A stretch of 64,000 bases of DNA, taken from positions 310,001 through 374,000 of the forward strand of contig MU008175.1 of the NCBI GenBank assembly GCA_010909165.1, read 5' to 3'. Below, piece after piece: positions 1-14,164 of the stretch. A program made the position numbers and the translations under genes. The notes under the pieces are model-generated. The model worked only from the letters and a program-made list of their open reading frames with translations, was not told the origin of the DNA and ran no database searches. Source of the DNA: Anthoceros angustus (taxonomy: Eukaryota; Streptophyta; Anthocerotopsida; Anthocerotales; Anthocerotaceae). Position 1 is the stretch's first letter. Each line of letters begins with the position of its first letter.

Positions 1-22
1 CTGCATTACCATTTGATTAGAA

Positions 23-453
23 TTGCAGAATCACTACCAGTTCCTAGAACAGATGTTCATGCACAGCACTGTTTCAGCTGCTACCGACTCAAGTCTGCAT
101 CCAATACCAGCTAGGTCGGAAATTCAAGATCTCCTAGTTCAAATCTCCAAAGCACCAACCAGTAGCCGAAAGGAAGGAAGCATACTTATTTTCCACAGCC
201 TTCAAACTCTCCTCTACAGTGAGCACCACTCCGCCCTGCAATCACATCCGCATTTCAGGATGAAGAGTTGCTTGTCAATATGAAGCCACCCCTTTTGAGT
301 CCCCCAGTCGGGCGAAACAATAGGAGTTCGGAACCACTTATGGCTGTGAACAGACAAAGCAAAGAGCACCTCGCTAGACTTCTTCCGCGCCAGGTTGACA
401 AGAGAAGCACGAAGCTGAGCATCTTGCCACAATCTGCAAGTAAACCCACGCAT
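23..453 (-). other. Possible coding exons, unrecognised
   Basis: An open stretch on the minus strand begins with ATG at 453-451 and stays open to about 214. A plausible acceptor (minus TTGCAG, plus 236-238) would lead into a second open stretch reading GGVVLTVEESLKAVENKYAS. I do not recognise a family, and the junction between the two stretches is not proven. This could be the 3' part of a gene running off the left edge, or chance. The AT/GC mix resembles the coding regions further right more than the AT-rich DNA after 1480. Confidence 0.2.
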
Positions 454-533
454 CCCTCAACACTGATACACGCAGCAAATCACGGAATGAATAAACCGTG
501 ATCACCAACATTCCGGGAGCAGTAACTGGTCCC

Positions 534-707
534 CTAGAGAAACTGGAGCACTAACCGGTTAGCTACATAAACGCTGGCCATCACCGCGAAAGAAACGAGA
601 ATGAACTGTGCCAGAGTGAGCGGCACGCGCGCAGCTCCTGCTCGGGTTCTAGCAAAGCCCACGTTCTCCTTCGCATTTCCTACCGTAGTAGGCAACACCC
701 TCCTCAT
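534..707 (-). CDS. Possible small single-pass membrane protein
   Basis: An ATG at 707-705 opens a 57-residue frame ending in a stop at 534. The first half is basic (Arg, Lys rich). The second half holds one hydrophobic span, roughly LTLAQFILVSFAVMASVYVA, long enough for one membrane helix, followed by a short NRLVLQFL tail. This charge-then-helix design is typical of small organelle or ER membrane proteins, but I do not recognise the family. No intron is needed. Stop-free chance ORFs of this length are common, so the hydrophobic organisation is the only real support. Confidence 0.35.
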   Translation of the reverse strand: MRRVLPTTVGNAKENVGFARTRAGAARVPLTLAQFILVSFAVMASVYVANRLVLQFL

Positions 708-1479
708 TGTCGACACCAGCTAAACCCGCATCACCGAGGCGTCGGCAAGCCTCCGACACGATTTCTAAGGGCCTATCCTCAAGCTCGTCCTCCCACCTGT
801 ACCATACCCTGCTTCGAGAACCCAAGCTTCGGTCTAACTTCTCTGTTGCCGCAGAACCGCATAAGCTGTTGAATCATCGATCAGCACCAATACGTAGGTA
901 GCGACAAAAGCATCAACCCATCCAATTGCGAACCACAACTTCCGCGAGTGAATTCCTGGCACAGCTGTGCGCAACCTGGAACACAGCAGTACCAGAGGCA
1001 GGCGCACATCAACAAATGCTACTAACCAGCTCGGGCAGCAAGATTTGAAGTGAGCCTCAGTTCCACATCTCTCCGTCCAATGACTGGCAGTCTTCTCGCC
1101 TAATCCTCGCAGGTAGGTGCAGAATCTGGTGCCTGAACCGGGGTTGAAAGCCTCTGCACCGGGGGTGGAAATCGCAGCAAGCTTGGCACTCCGGGCTCGG
1201 TGAAAACAGTCGCAATCCTCCAGATCCAAGGGCAACAACCTTGCTACAAGGCAATGAGCAGCTGGGAGAAGTCCGTGAAGTGGGGAAATGTATGAAGGAG
1301 AGGACGACAGGGTTGGCAGGGCGGAGAGCACGCAGCTGCCTCTGCTTGCCGCTCTCACAGACTACATATGCAAGGGCGCCAGTTTTGTTTACTTTACAAA
1401 CCAGCTTCTCAGCGTCCCAGACCGGGTTAGCTAGTAGCCTGCGGTGTCGGGCCTCCGAAGCCTACGTACTTATATAGAA

Positions 1480-3316
1480 GACATATTCATTTTGTTTCCT
1501 TTTTTCCGGACATATAATACCTAGTGATTTTCTTTAGCCTTCCAGTTTTTCACGCTTGGCTTCTTTTGGCCCCTTTCCTCTCCTCGGACCATGGCACCCT
1601 GGGTTCTCTTGTCCGAGTCACCCACCGGGATGGGTATGTGTGAGCCTGAGATTATGAACCTAAATAAAAATGGATATTTTATCTTATCAACTTAGTTAGT
1701 TTTGGACTAACTTATCAAAGCTACAAGACGGAAAGGAACTGCAAAGCTTAAATACTTGCATGAAGATATGTGCCACTTACATGAAGATATGTGCATACAC
1801 AACAAATTATGTATGCAGAAACACATGCAAGAATCTAATTCAAGTATAAAAAGATTCAATTCTTTAATCACCATATCTAGGAATAACGGTGAAATGGCTT
1901 TGCACTTTAAACTGAATATATAATAAAATAAATCGTTGTATGAGACAAAAACAATCCAAATATGCCCAAGTACCTAGATTGTGATTCTAGACCAACAGGT
2001 GGAGAGTAACACATATAGGTCGCAATAACTAGGCTTGTTAGTGCGAGTCATAAGTGAGGGAAACCATGATCCTTTATAATACAACCAAGATCTTTTGTAA
2101 TACATACAACGAATTAGCACAATTATATGAAGAAATCAGCTTGATTTAAGCATAGATTTTTCTCAAGTTGCTCACCCTCATTACATCTAAAGCTATAAGC
2201 CTATGTGCTCTGTGGATGTTGCAACTTCTAACCCAAGTTGCAACATCCTAAAACCTAATGGGAAGTACTGTTAGAGTATCTAAATAATACTCTTACTAGA
2301 TAAAACTGAAGCAAATTTGAAACTAGGATTACAAACCAAGTGGTGTGGAGTGCGGTTGTTTGTCGAGGAGATGAGCGTGAAAAATATATTGGTCAAAAAC
2401 CACGAAGACCCTTGCGATGGGTGATATTATTGCAAGTAAGGACCTCTCCGCATTGGCGTTTCAGGTGTAGTTAAATTGCAGTTCAGCTACTAGCTAGCCA
2501 CGAACTAAAACAATGACACAATCCGATGTGGCATGTGATTGGCTGATGTGGCTGGGTGTAGTTTGGTTTAGATGGAACTGATTAGTGAACTGATTAGTGA
2601 ACTAAACTACGTGCAAATTCTCCATTATTCGGCTTAGTTGAGATAGAATAGTAAATATATTTCACAGTAAAAGTTTTACTATAGGATTAAAATAAAATAG
2701 AAATCATCATTCAGTTCGCTATATCTCTCCGGAGGGCTCGGTTCAATTTCAGTTGTGCGTATTTGGTCGACATATCAGTTCAAAGGAACTGAATGGCTTT
2801 TCCTATGTAGCTCTAGTTCATGGTCCATCGAAGAATACCTTGAACTTTGTTCGACCAAATTGCCAATGCGGAGAGAGATCCTAAAACGCCAGCACAAAGT
2901 TCAAGGTATTCTTCGATTTGATTTCATGGTCGAGAAGTGTTGCTTTTAAAACCTAACTAAGAAACTAGAAGCCTTTCACACCCATGCACATGCACATAAA
3001 TGAAACCAACCATATAAACATCACTTTGGCTTCCCTAAACTAGATCTTGGCAGGTATGTTGTTACGCTGCTTGGAATGAGAATAAAAAGTCGAACTAAAA
3101 ACTTAGCTATGTAAGTACTACAAAATTAAGAAGACAAGGATGTATTATGTCATGAATCTCTTAGTGATATAAGGAATTGAATAAATGAATTGAAAATTTA
3201 GTACCTCGGGACAAGGTATCTAAAGTATATGTTAAGTAATGAATTATAATGTTAAAAATTATGCCTATTAAACAATTTAAATTCTTATAAAATTTTAACA
3301 CAAGAGCAGTCACCAA
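1480..3316. other. AT-rich intergenic DNA without recognised genes
   Basis: This stretch is AT-rich with many stops in all frames. No known domain or RNA was seen apart from the hairpin at 2828-2916. A 14-bp segment near 2446 (CTCTCCGCATTGGC) recurs in inverted orientation inside the hairpin loop near 2863, so part of this DNA may be a decayed MITE-like repeat. Confidence 0.5.
2828..2916. repeat. Perfect 23-bp inverted repeat, hairpin candidate
   Basis: Bases 2828-2850 are the exact reverse complement of 2894-2916 (core GAATACCTTGAACTTTG), separated by 43 bp. The RNA from either strand would fold into a 23-bp perfect stem with a moderate loop, the size class of a plant microRNA precursor or a short MITE. 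The perfect pairing without bulges fits a young inverted duplication better than an old conserved microRNA. No target or known miRNA family is recognised. Confidence 0.6.
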
Positions 3317-3321
3317 GCGGG

Positions 3322-3364
<43 letters not shown>

Positions 3365-3389
3365 GCGTGTTCGATCCACGCTCACCGCA
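3317..3389 (+). tRNA. trnF-GAA: tRNA-Phe (GAA)
   Basis: A 73-nt sequence folds as a standard cloverleaf. The acceptor stem GCGGGGA pairs with the 3' end. The D arm contains AGCTCAGTTGGGAGAGC, the anticodon GAA is at 3350-3352, and the T arm is GTTCGATC. No intron is present. As far as I can recall it matches the plant cytosolic tRNA-Phe sequence base for base. A run of five T at 3403-3407 is a good polymerase III terminator, and CCAA just upstream (3313-3316) fits the CAA motif often seen at plant tRNA start sites. CCA is not encoded, as expected for a nuclear gene. Confidence 0.97.
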
Positions 3390-4426
3390 AGATTTCTGAT
3401 AGTTTTTGTTTCCCTTTCCCTTCAGGAAAAGGTTGGTCTCACGCAGAATGAATTGTCGCACGAGGGATCCCAACGTGCCCTGTACCAAGGGACGACGGCA
3501 ACCAGCAAAGCAAGTAATCGCAAGCATTCACTAGGCCCAGGCATTCACAACGATGCCCATAATGCACACTATTTGGACGTGGAATAACATGATGTGCTAG
3601 CCTCAGACAAGTTGCAACAATGATCACACTCATGAATGATGTTAGCCAGCAGTGCAGATTTGCAGCCTAGCCAGCGCTACAGGCATGCAATGCAATGCAG
3701 CAGGCAATGGAGGCGTGTGATGAATCGCAGCCCAATTCAAAGGCCAGTGTGTCACTCGCATGAGCAGCCACAAATGCAGCTCATGAATTGCGCACTCCAC
3801 GGTGCACAGACGCGTGACAGGTCCTGGATATGAAATATGCTGGAGCTATGACTTACAGGAATCGGAACAACCATGAGCACGGAGATGGCGCCTTAATGGA
3901 TCCGCTGATTGTTCTGGTTCCTGAGAACGATGTCCAAGGGGCTGCTGTAATCGTTTCTGGAAACTCTGTAGGCACCGATTGGTAGACCCCCGGCTCTGGC
4001 TCTCCAACTTGAGCCCACACCTTGTATACACCATGGGGTGCCCAAGCTGCTTGCACCAAGGGCATCCTTTCCCCCTAGGCACCCCATCTAGGTACAGATT
4101 CCAGCGCAGGATGCTTAACAGCGACCTTCTGATGAATGGCGCACTACTAGCCAGGTGGTAGAAACCTGCAAGTGGAGGCCAGCATTGTGCACTAGCACAT
4201 CGGAAGCGGCAGTGGAGTGGTGCACTCGGGACAAGTGGAGTGGCACTGACGTGGCACCGTTTTAGCCGGCCACCTCGCGCTGCCACTTGTCCAGGGCCTG
4301 CCCCTGCCCGTTGCATTATGAGACCGACGCACCCACACCGCCCTCGGTGTCTCGCTTGCGCGGCTGCGATTCTCGTTTGTCCCAGCTGATCGATTCGGAG
4401 TAGAGCGTCGTCGCAAAGCCGTCGAG
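3390..4426. other. Spacer and probable metallothionein 5' region
   Basis: Between the tRNA and the metallothionein start there is about 1 kb with no recognised domain. Long frames on the minus strand (for example 3846-4433) have no family resemblance and overlap the metallothionein start, so I do not call them. The last few hundred bases are expected to hold the metallothionein promoter and 5' leader. No clear TATA box was identified. Confidence 0.4.
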
Positions 4427-4888
4427 ATGGCAACTGTAGGATGCGGGTGCAGCACTAACTGCCGCTGCGGCAATCCTTGCCCCTGCGGAAGCAACTGCCG
4501 GTATGCCATGGCCATGCACTCCTGCTTCGCACGGCTGTCGCGTTGTTAGGCTGAGCTCCGCATGCAGGCTTTCTTCACCTTCTTTCATTTCTCGGGCTTG
4601 GGCTTCCTTGAGCAGGTGTAGCGAGGCAGGCGGCACCACGCAGGAGGGCGGCTCTGGGACGTGAGTGTTACGCGTCTGTGTTGCAGGGAACGTGCCGTGT
4701 GGTTTGGGAGGACTTACCTCGCCGCTGTTGTTTTGCATGTTTGCAGTGCCACAACCTGCAAGTGTGGAGGGAACTGCACCTGCAACCCTTGCTCATGCCC
4801 CAGGATCAACGCTGTCACTGGACGGCCCGTTTGCAAGTGCGGGGAGTGCTGTGCTTGCTGCCCGTGCTCCAGGCCCGAGGACGCGTAG
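4427..4888 (+). CDS. Plant metallothionein, two exons
   Basis: Exon 1 (4427-4500) and exon 2 (4747-4888) join across a 246-bp GT-AG intron in phase 2 to give 71 residues. The product is a small cytosolic metal-thiolate protein that binds Cu/Zn and buffers metals and redox stress. Twenty cysteines are visible, nearly all as Cys-X-Cys: seven in exon 1 (GCGC, NCRC, PCPC, NC) and thirteen in exon 2, including a CKCGECCACCPC cluster near the C terminus. A Cys-free linker (PRINAVTGRPV) separates the Cys clusters, as in plant metallothioneins. The ATG chosen is the first in frame, and the reading frame joins exactly over the intron. It does not match an angiosperm type 1-4 layout closely, which fits a seed-free plant. 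The gene converges with MCM8. Confidence 0.9.
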
Positions 4889-5177
4889 GCGTGTGTCGTG
4901 GCGTTGCAGATGCGGATTGGCCGTGGCTGTGGCTGTGGCTGCAGTGAAAACGTGGGATGAGGGATTAGCGGGGTGGAGTCAGGTTCCTAGCTTTTGGAAC
5001 CAGTTCATTTTTCAGTTGTACAGTGAAGGGTGTACAGTGGTGGAGACACTGGCGTGGATCAGGAAGTGAAAGTACATAGAGCTCGGATTTGGATGTCTGA
5101 ATGTTGAAGAGAGTTCAGTAGGCCCAGGGAGGTTGTTTCGCTACTGGCAGGGCCACAGAGTCCTTGGCACATGTTGG
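4889..5177. other. Convergent 3' region of metallothionein and MCM8
   Basis: This 289-bp gap lies between the metallothionein stop and the MCM8 stop on the opposite strand. It must hold both 3' UTRs, which may overlap as antisense tails. No other feature was seen. Confidence 0.5.
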
Positions 5178-8837
<3,660 letters not shown>

Positions 8838-9207
8838 TTCCTGGAGGGAATTCGCGCTGCAGAAACGAGGGAAAATTTTGTTTAGACCCCACCTCTGGGT
8901 AATCGGTTTCGTACATGCCGAGAAATTTTGTTTAGAATCCAGGCAGTAGTGGGTACCGAATTCCTCGCGTCGCGTGCTGAATTGCATGGCACTGGGTCCT
9001 GTGAGGTCCTGATTCCCGACATTTTGGGCCAGGATCCAGGGGGTCTGTAGTCTATATCCGACAATTCCATTCTCTGGCTCGCAATTTCGGTGATTTCTGG
9101 AGCGGAGCTGGGTCCAGCGTCTCGGTGCCCCACGCAGGCCTGTGATCAGGGAACGTTGTTGCCCGAGCTTGTGGAACTCGGGGCATTCTTCAGACCCGAA
9201 GGTTCGG
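8838..9207. promoter_or_regulatory. Shared divergent promoter region MCM8 / oxidoreductase
   Basis: Only 370 bp separate the MCM8 start codon (minus) from the oxidoreductase start codon (plus), so both 5' UTRs and promoters must share this DNA. No TATA box was seen near either start. Two copies of AAATTTTGTTTAGA lie about 50 bp apart (near 8873 and 8923). Co-regulation is inferred from spacing only. Confidence 0.45.
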
Positions 9208-10816
9208 ATGGCCCCTGGCACTTTCAGAGCTGTGGTTTGCAGGAAGCTAGGAGATCCAACAGCTCCTTTCTCTGACTCCTCCGCCCTGCACATCACGCAA
9301 TTGCCCCGGACAGAGCTGCCGTCCACCACTTCTGTCAGGGTTGGATTGAAAGCTGCAAGCGTGAACTTCGCCAATGTCCTGGTGGTTCAGGGACAGTATC
9401 AAGACAAGCCACCTCTGCCTTTCGTTCCGGGCACTGATTTCTCTGGTGTTGTGTTGGAGGTTGGATCGGATGTGGCCGAGGTCAAGGTTGGGGATCCTGT
9501 TTGTGGAGTTGCTGATGTAGGTGCATATGCGGAGGAGGTGGTTGTGGACCAGCAACGAGTGTGAGCACCTTGCACCTCCCACATGTGTGTCATGTGTGTA
9601 AGTGCATGCAAGGTGGCTGGAATTGTAATTGTTATAGGTCACATGAATGTCGCTGATGTCATGCTCCTGCAGGTTCGTTCTCCCCCCGAACGTGGACTTG
9701 GCAGCTGCAGCAGGGCTTACCGTTGCTTTTGGCACTTCACACTTGGGGTTGGTGCACCGAGCAAATCTCCATTCCGGCCAGGTATGTGTAACAGATGGCG
9801 ACCTCTCGTCCTTCTCTCCCGTAGGAAACTGCATCACCGTTGGCTAGACACGAAACTCCAAGGGCCATCACTTGTTCCACTTCCTTCTTCAAGAGAGTGA
9901 AGCTCAGGCTCAGCTTGTGGACTGGTCCAGGTACTGCTGGTCTTAGGTGCTGCAGGTGGAGTTGGGCTGGCTGCTGTTCAGATAGGGAAGATCTTGGGAG
10001 CCACAGTGCTTGCAGCTGCTAGGTTGTACTTCCACTCTCCGAGACCTTTGGCTTTGTGGCATTGCAGCCTTTCTGTTGCTGTCCCCATTTGAGGTCTGAC
10101 ATCTGGTGTTGATCATCGTTAGGGGACCAGAGAAGGCAGCACTTCTCAAATCCTTCGGTGCAGATTATGTGGTTGATCCAAGCGATGGGAAGCTGATAGA
10201 CTCTGTGAAGGCATTCTTGAAGTCACGGAAACTCAAAGGTGTCGATGTCTTTTATGATCCCGTGGGGGGGAAGTTATTCAAGGACAGTTTGAAGCTACTG
10301 AACTGGGGAGCTCAGATTGTGGTCGTGGGTTTCGCAAGCGGTGACATACCCTCCATTCCAGCAAACATCGCTCTCGTAAAGGTGAGCATTCTCAATGTGT
10401 AGCAGCACATGCAACGAGAGTGTTGGCCAACTGCCAAAAGTTGTTTATCCCACATTCTGTTCTCTGTGCAGAATTGGACTGTCCATGGGCTGTTCTGGGG
10501 AAGCCACTTCATCCACAGGCCTGATGTGTTACGCAACTCCATGAAACAGCTGATATCATGGTTTGAGCAGGGGCTTATTCACGTAAATGTGTCCCACAAG
10601 TTTGATCTCTCTCAGGTGTAAATTATACTCCATACGTTTTTTTGCATTCTCTGGTCGCCAAAGTTTCTCCTTTAATCGTGCCGCTTACCTGAGGCTTTTT
10701 GTTTTCCTTTGCAGACCAACTTGGCCTTGGCAGCGATTCAGCGAAGGCAAGTCCTGGGCAAGGTTTTAGTCATGGTCGATGGTTGCCATAAGCTGACTCC
10801 GCCTAGTAGGCTTTGA
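9208..10816 (+). CDS. Quinone oxidoreductase, zeta-crystallin type (MDR family)
   Basis: Six exons (9208-9560, 9673-9781, 9931-10022, 10123-10381, 10472-10615, 10715-10816) join with GT-AG introns of about 90-150 bp and consistent phases into 352 residues, the normal length for the family. The N-terminal half is the GroES-like catalytic domain (AASVNFANVLVVQGQYQ, PFVPGTDFSGVV). The middle is the Rossmann NADPH site with LGAAGGVGLAAVQIGK (residues about 157-172), then FGADYVVD, DVFYDPVGG and VVVGFASG. No zinc-binding cysteines of alcohol dehydrogenase are present, so a zinc-free NADPH:quinone or enone reductase is expected. Start 9208 is the ATG just before FRAVVCRKLG, the usual N terminus; upstream in-frame sequence is not conserved-looking. 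Some plant homologues are peroxisomal or cytosolic, and no clear targeting signal is seen here. Confidence 0.93.
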
Positions 10817-10983
10817 TTCGTCGGTGAACGCTGTACATAACCTCATTCCGGTCATGGAAGTCACAGGTGAAGCCCAAATGTCCCTTCCTTATCGTCCCAT
10901 CCCTTCCGGCACGAGTTCTACCCCGGGGAATCTACGTCGTCTAGAACAAATTTGAAGCAATGTGGAGTGTACTGCTGGTTGTC

Positions 10984-11335
10984 CCCCATCGTCGTCTCGG
11001 GTAGATGGTTCCCCATCATCGTCTCGGTGTGGATGGGACCTCTTGGACTTCCCATCATCGCCTCTCTGTAGATGTGTAGATGGGACTTCCCGGACTTCCC
11101 ATCATGGCCTCTGTGTAGATGGGACTCTCCGTCATCGCCTCGGTGTGGATGTGTAGATGGGACTTCCCGGACTTCCCATCATAGACTCTGTGTAGATGTG
11201 AGTTTCCATCATCGCCTCGGTGTAGATGAGACTTCCCGGACTTTCCGTCATCGCCTATGTGTAGATTGGGACTTTCCATCCTCGCTTCTGTGTAGATAGG
11301 ACTCCGTCATCGCCTCCGTGTAAATGGCACTTTCC
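10984..11335. repeat. Minisatellite of about 40-50 bp units
   Basis: Imperfect tandem units built from GACTTCCCGGACTTCC, CATCATCGCCTC and TGTGTAGATGG repeat about eight times with variable spacing. It begins about 170 bp after the oxidoreductase stop and may lie in its 3' flank. All frames are open for stretches, which produces meaningless ORFs. Confidence 0.85.
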
Positions 11336-11385
11336 ATCTCTGCCTATTTATAAAGTCTCCATATATTCCCCTTTGCTCATATGAG

Positions 11386-11883
11386 AGTAAGAAGCATTGC
11401 AGCATGCAGCCCTTGATCCAGTTTAGTAAGTTATAAGTAGTGGTAGTAAGCTTAGCTTAGGGATTAAGGAGGATAGTCTGCTTTATGCAGTTACTTTGGG
11501 CATTACGTAAGCCTCCCTATAAAAAGAGATGAGGCTAGCTCTAGAGATATCATCCTCTGATCCTAGCATTTGGAGCCACACTGATAGGACTAAGGTGCCT
11601 ACAGGCTTTGGGAGCCTAGAGTGTAAGCGTGCTAGAGGAGAGCTGTTGAAGAGGAGATCGAGGGGAGAGAGAGTTAAGCTCCTAGCTTAGGCAAAGATGG
11701 GGAGCTCTCTTTGATCTCTCATATATTCTTGTTGACTTTTGCTGGAATAAGAGGAGCGGCAGAGGTGCTGATTGCGAGTCATCTTGTGGGAGGATGGCGG
11801 GCTACTTGGAGGCCTAGTATCTGGTGATGTTATTGCCGCTAACTGCGTGACTGCCCCACCTCGCTGGAAAAGGGGTGTTACTT
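11386..11883 (+). mobile_element. Gypsy 5' LTR
   Basis: This roughly 500-bp segment is homologous to the solo LTRs at 35.3-35.8 and 38.4-38.9 kb (shared AGCATTTGGAGCCACACT and AGGTGCCTACAGGCTTTGGG). It has a TATA box TATAAAAA at 11518. It ends directly before a primer-binding site, TGGTATCAAAGCTCC at 11885, typical of initiator tRNA-Met priming in plant LTR elements. The first 5' bases cannot be fixed because the other copies diverge upstream of 11386. Confidence 0.85.
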
Positions 11884-11936
11884 GTGGTATCAAAGCTCCA
11901 GGTTGAAATATCTTTTAGCTAGGACGCTAGCTGGAG

Positions 11937-13049
11937 ATGGCCGATCCTCAAGAGCCAGGCAGAGCAGAGAGAATATGGTGGAAGAAAGAGAAGGCTCTTG
12001 TATTGGAGACTGTAGTGGATGAGCCTCAGATGGAGCCACTAATTCTTGGAACGATGTACGCAGATACCTCTGAGCCGAAGACTGTCACCATACCACAAGA
12101 GGAGCTTCAAAATCTTTTGAGGAGAATAGAAGCTCTAGAGCAACAAGCAAAAGGAAAAAGAAAGCTCGATGAAGTAGAGAAGGATGATGAACTGGACGAA
12201 TTGGAGCCTGGCCTAGAAAAGAGTGGAGCAAGGAGACCCAAGAAGTTCAAGTTAAGCGTTCAGCCCCCCGATAGGTATAAAGGAGAACGAGATGTGGAGA
12301 AAATCAATTCGTGGTTTTTCTCATTGGAAGGATACTTTACATGCAGGATTCCAGGAAGGTATCTAGATCACATCGTTAACTTCTTAGAGGGGTACGCTCT
12401 TACTTGGTGGAGAACTTATGTTCAGAGTATTGAGCAGGGTAATAAAGTGGAAACTATTTCCAACTGGGGAGAATTCAAAAACGCATTGCAACTTCAATTC
12501 CAGCCAACTAATGCATCTATGCTAGCAAGAAGGATGCTAGAGAATGTGAAGCACACAGGAACGTTGCGGCAGTATGTGAGTGAATTTAGCATAGCTGTTT
12601 TACAATGTCCTGATATGCAGGAGGTAGATAAGCTCCATAGATTTTATAGTGGACTTAAGAGATGGGCTCTGAATAGAATTCAATTGACAAAACCTCAAAC
12701 GCTGCGAGAGGCTGTTGCAGCTGCAGACGCGATACCTGACACAAGTCGTGCCGTGGAAGCACCAGTGTCTTCTAGAGGAAGATATCCAAGATCTTTTCAA
12801 AGAAGATCGAGAGGTAGAGGAAGAGCCACCAACACTGGGAATAGTGGAACAAAAGAAAATATTGGTAGAGGCAGAGGAAGAGGCAGAGGAGCCAATAGAG
12901 GTCGTGGCCGTGGAAGCCAAAGGGTGACAGGCCCTCAATTTGGTGCGTGCTTTAGTTGTAGAGAGCAGGGACATTTTGCAAAGGATTGTCCGCATGCTGG
13001 GAATTCCCAATTGAATATGATAGTCGCCGCTCCAAGACTTGGGATCTAG
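11937..13049 (+). CDS. gag: Gypsy gag protein
   Basis: An uninterrupted 370-residue frame follows the LTR and primer-binding site. It contains the retrotransposon gag domain (INSWFFSLEGYF, then LEGYALTWWRTY), a basic Arg-Gly-rich stretch (residues about 270-335), and one CX2CX4HX4C zinc knuckle, CFSCREQGHFAKDC, near residue 337. This is the capsid/nucleocapsid precursor that packages element RNA in cytoplasmic particles. It is the only intact reading frame of this Gypsy element. The stop after it is followed by a broken pol, so the copy is not autonomous. Confidence 0.92.
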   Translation: MADPQEPGRAERIWWKKEKALVLETVVDEPQMEPLILGTMYADTSEPKTVTIPQEELQNLLRRIEALEQQAKGKRKLDEVEKDDELDELEPGLEKSGARRPKKFKLSVQPPDRYKGERDVEKINSWFFSLEGYFTCRIPGRYLDHIVNFLEGYALTWWRTYVQSIEQGNKVETISNWGEFKNALQLQFQPTNASMLARRMLENVKHTGTLRQYVSEFSIAVLQCPDMQEVDKLHRFYSGLKRWALNRIQLTKPQTLREAVAAADAIPDTSRAVEAPVSSRGRYPRSFQRRSRGRGRATNTGNSGTKENIGRGRGRGRGANRGRGRGSQRVTGPQFGACFSCREQGHFAKDCPHAGNSQLNMIVAAPRLGI

Positions 13050-13099
13050 GAGCTTTCTACAAAGCCTAAATGACGCCAGTGGCCACATGTTGTTGTGAT

Positions 13100-13914
13100 A
13101 ACATGTAGTGAGTCATCTAGTGTCAAGGATGACACTATTTTGAGGGAAGGTGTAGCTCTTATGTATATACGTGGGAAGATGAATGGCTTAGAAGTAGAGT
13201 TATTGTTGGACTCTGTCGCCACCCACAATTTTACAATTCCTCGCAAGGCGAAGAAGCTTGAGCTAAAATAGGCGAGTACTTCCGTGCCATATGGAATTAA
13301 GCAAGCTAAAGGAACTTTGCATTTCTTGGGTGAATTGCAAGGAGTAAAGTTGCAAATAGAAGCGTGGGAAGGGTATGTGAGTTTCATAGATATGGATGAC
13401 CATGATGTCATCTTATGTACCTAAAGTGGATGAAATCCAATGAAGTAAGTGTAGATATGAAGTCCTGCACCATTGAGATACTGAAGAATGGAAAGCACAA
13501 AGTGGTCTGTGCTAATCTTAGTCGAAAGCTTGAGATGTGCTCAGTACAGTTGATTTCAAAAAGAGAGCTCAAGCAGGGCATAAGACAGAAGAAGGAGTTT
13601 TATCTAGTTGTGCTCTAGGGATTAGGGGATGGTCTTCAGGAAGAATCCTCGAGAAAAAAAAGTTATTCCGAAGGGAATAAAGGCTACCTTGGATGATTTT
13701 AAGGAATTGATGCTTGATGAACTAGCACTTTTACCATCTCATAGAGTAATAGACCATGAGCGAGATTGAATTGAGACCATGAGAGTACGCCTCCATCGAG
13801 AGCATCATATAGATTTTCGCAGGATGAGCTGCAGGAACTCAAGTGACAACTATCCAACCTGTTGGCAAAGGGATATATCAGAGTCTCTAAGTCTCCTTTT
13901 GCACCGGTACTGTT
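13100..13914 (+). pseudogene. pol: Gypsy pol, protease and start of reverse transcriptase (broken)
   Basis: After gag, translated pieces in several frames give the aspartic protease segment LEVELLLDSVATHNF (active site normally D-S/T-G/A; here DSV at 13209-13217), then linker, then the RT start (LLPSHRVIDHE, then KGYIRVSKSPFAPVLF at about 13870-13914). Stops and frame changes separate the parts. The frame is cut at 13914 by the Copia insertion and resumes exactly at 24309. Confidence 0.85.
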
Positions 13915-14164
13915 TGTTAAAGGATAGTGTTGAGCATATCCGTGAATTAGGTCAGCATTAATTATATATGCTATTATAAGGGTAGCTGAAATAAATATAT
14001 TAGAAGTACCCGTTCAATAGGGTTACGACCCTTACCAACAGTTATGTCTTTTAAGTTCTAGATAGTGTCTTTTCAGTATAAGCATTTTAAGTTCTTTTCT
14101 TGATACTCAATGAAATATGTAATTACTAAATGGTAATTGATCTACATCAACCTTACATTTGTTA
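13915..14164 (+). repeat. Copia 5' LTR
   Basis: This is a 250-bp LTR starting TGTTAAAGGATAG and ending ACATTTGTTA. The next base starts the tRNA-Met-type primer-binding site TGGTATCAAAGC. It has one mismatch to the 3' copy. Confidence 0.95.

Noticed and set aside
834-1358. 174-residue minus-strand ORF
   Set aside because: No domain, biased composition, and another frame is open over the same bases; not enough to call a gene.
3846-4433. 195-residue minus-strand ORF
   Set aside because: It overlaps the metallothionein start and upstream region, has no family resemblance, and is likely a chance frame in GC-rich DNA.
4665-5069. Plus-strand ORF overlapping metallothionein exon 2 in another frame
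   Set aside because: The Cys-rich frame with correct splicing explains this DNA; the other frame is a shadow.
10984-11335. CRISPR-like regular repeat array
   Set aside because: Units are contiguous and variable with no unique spacers, in a plant nuclear context; it is a minisatellite.
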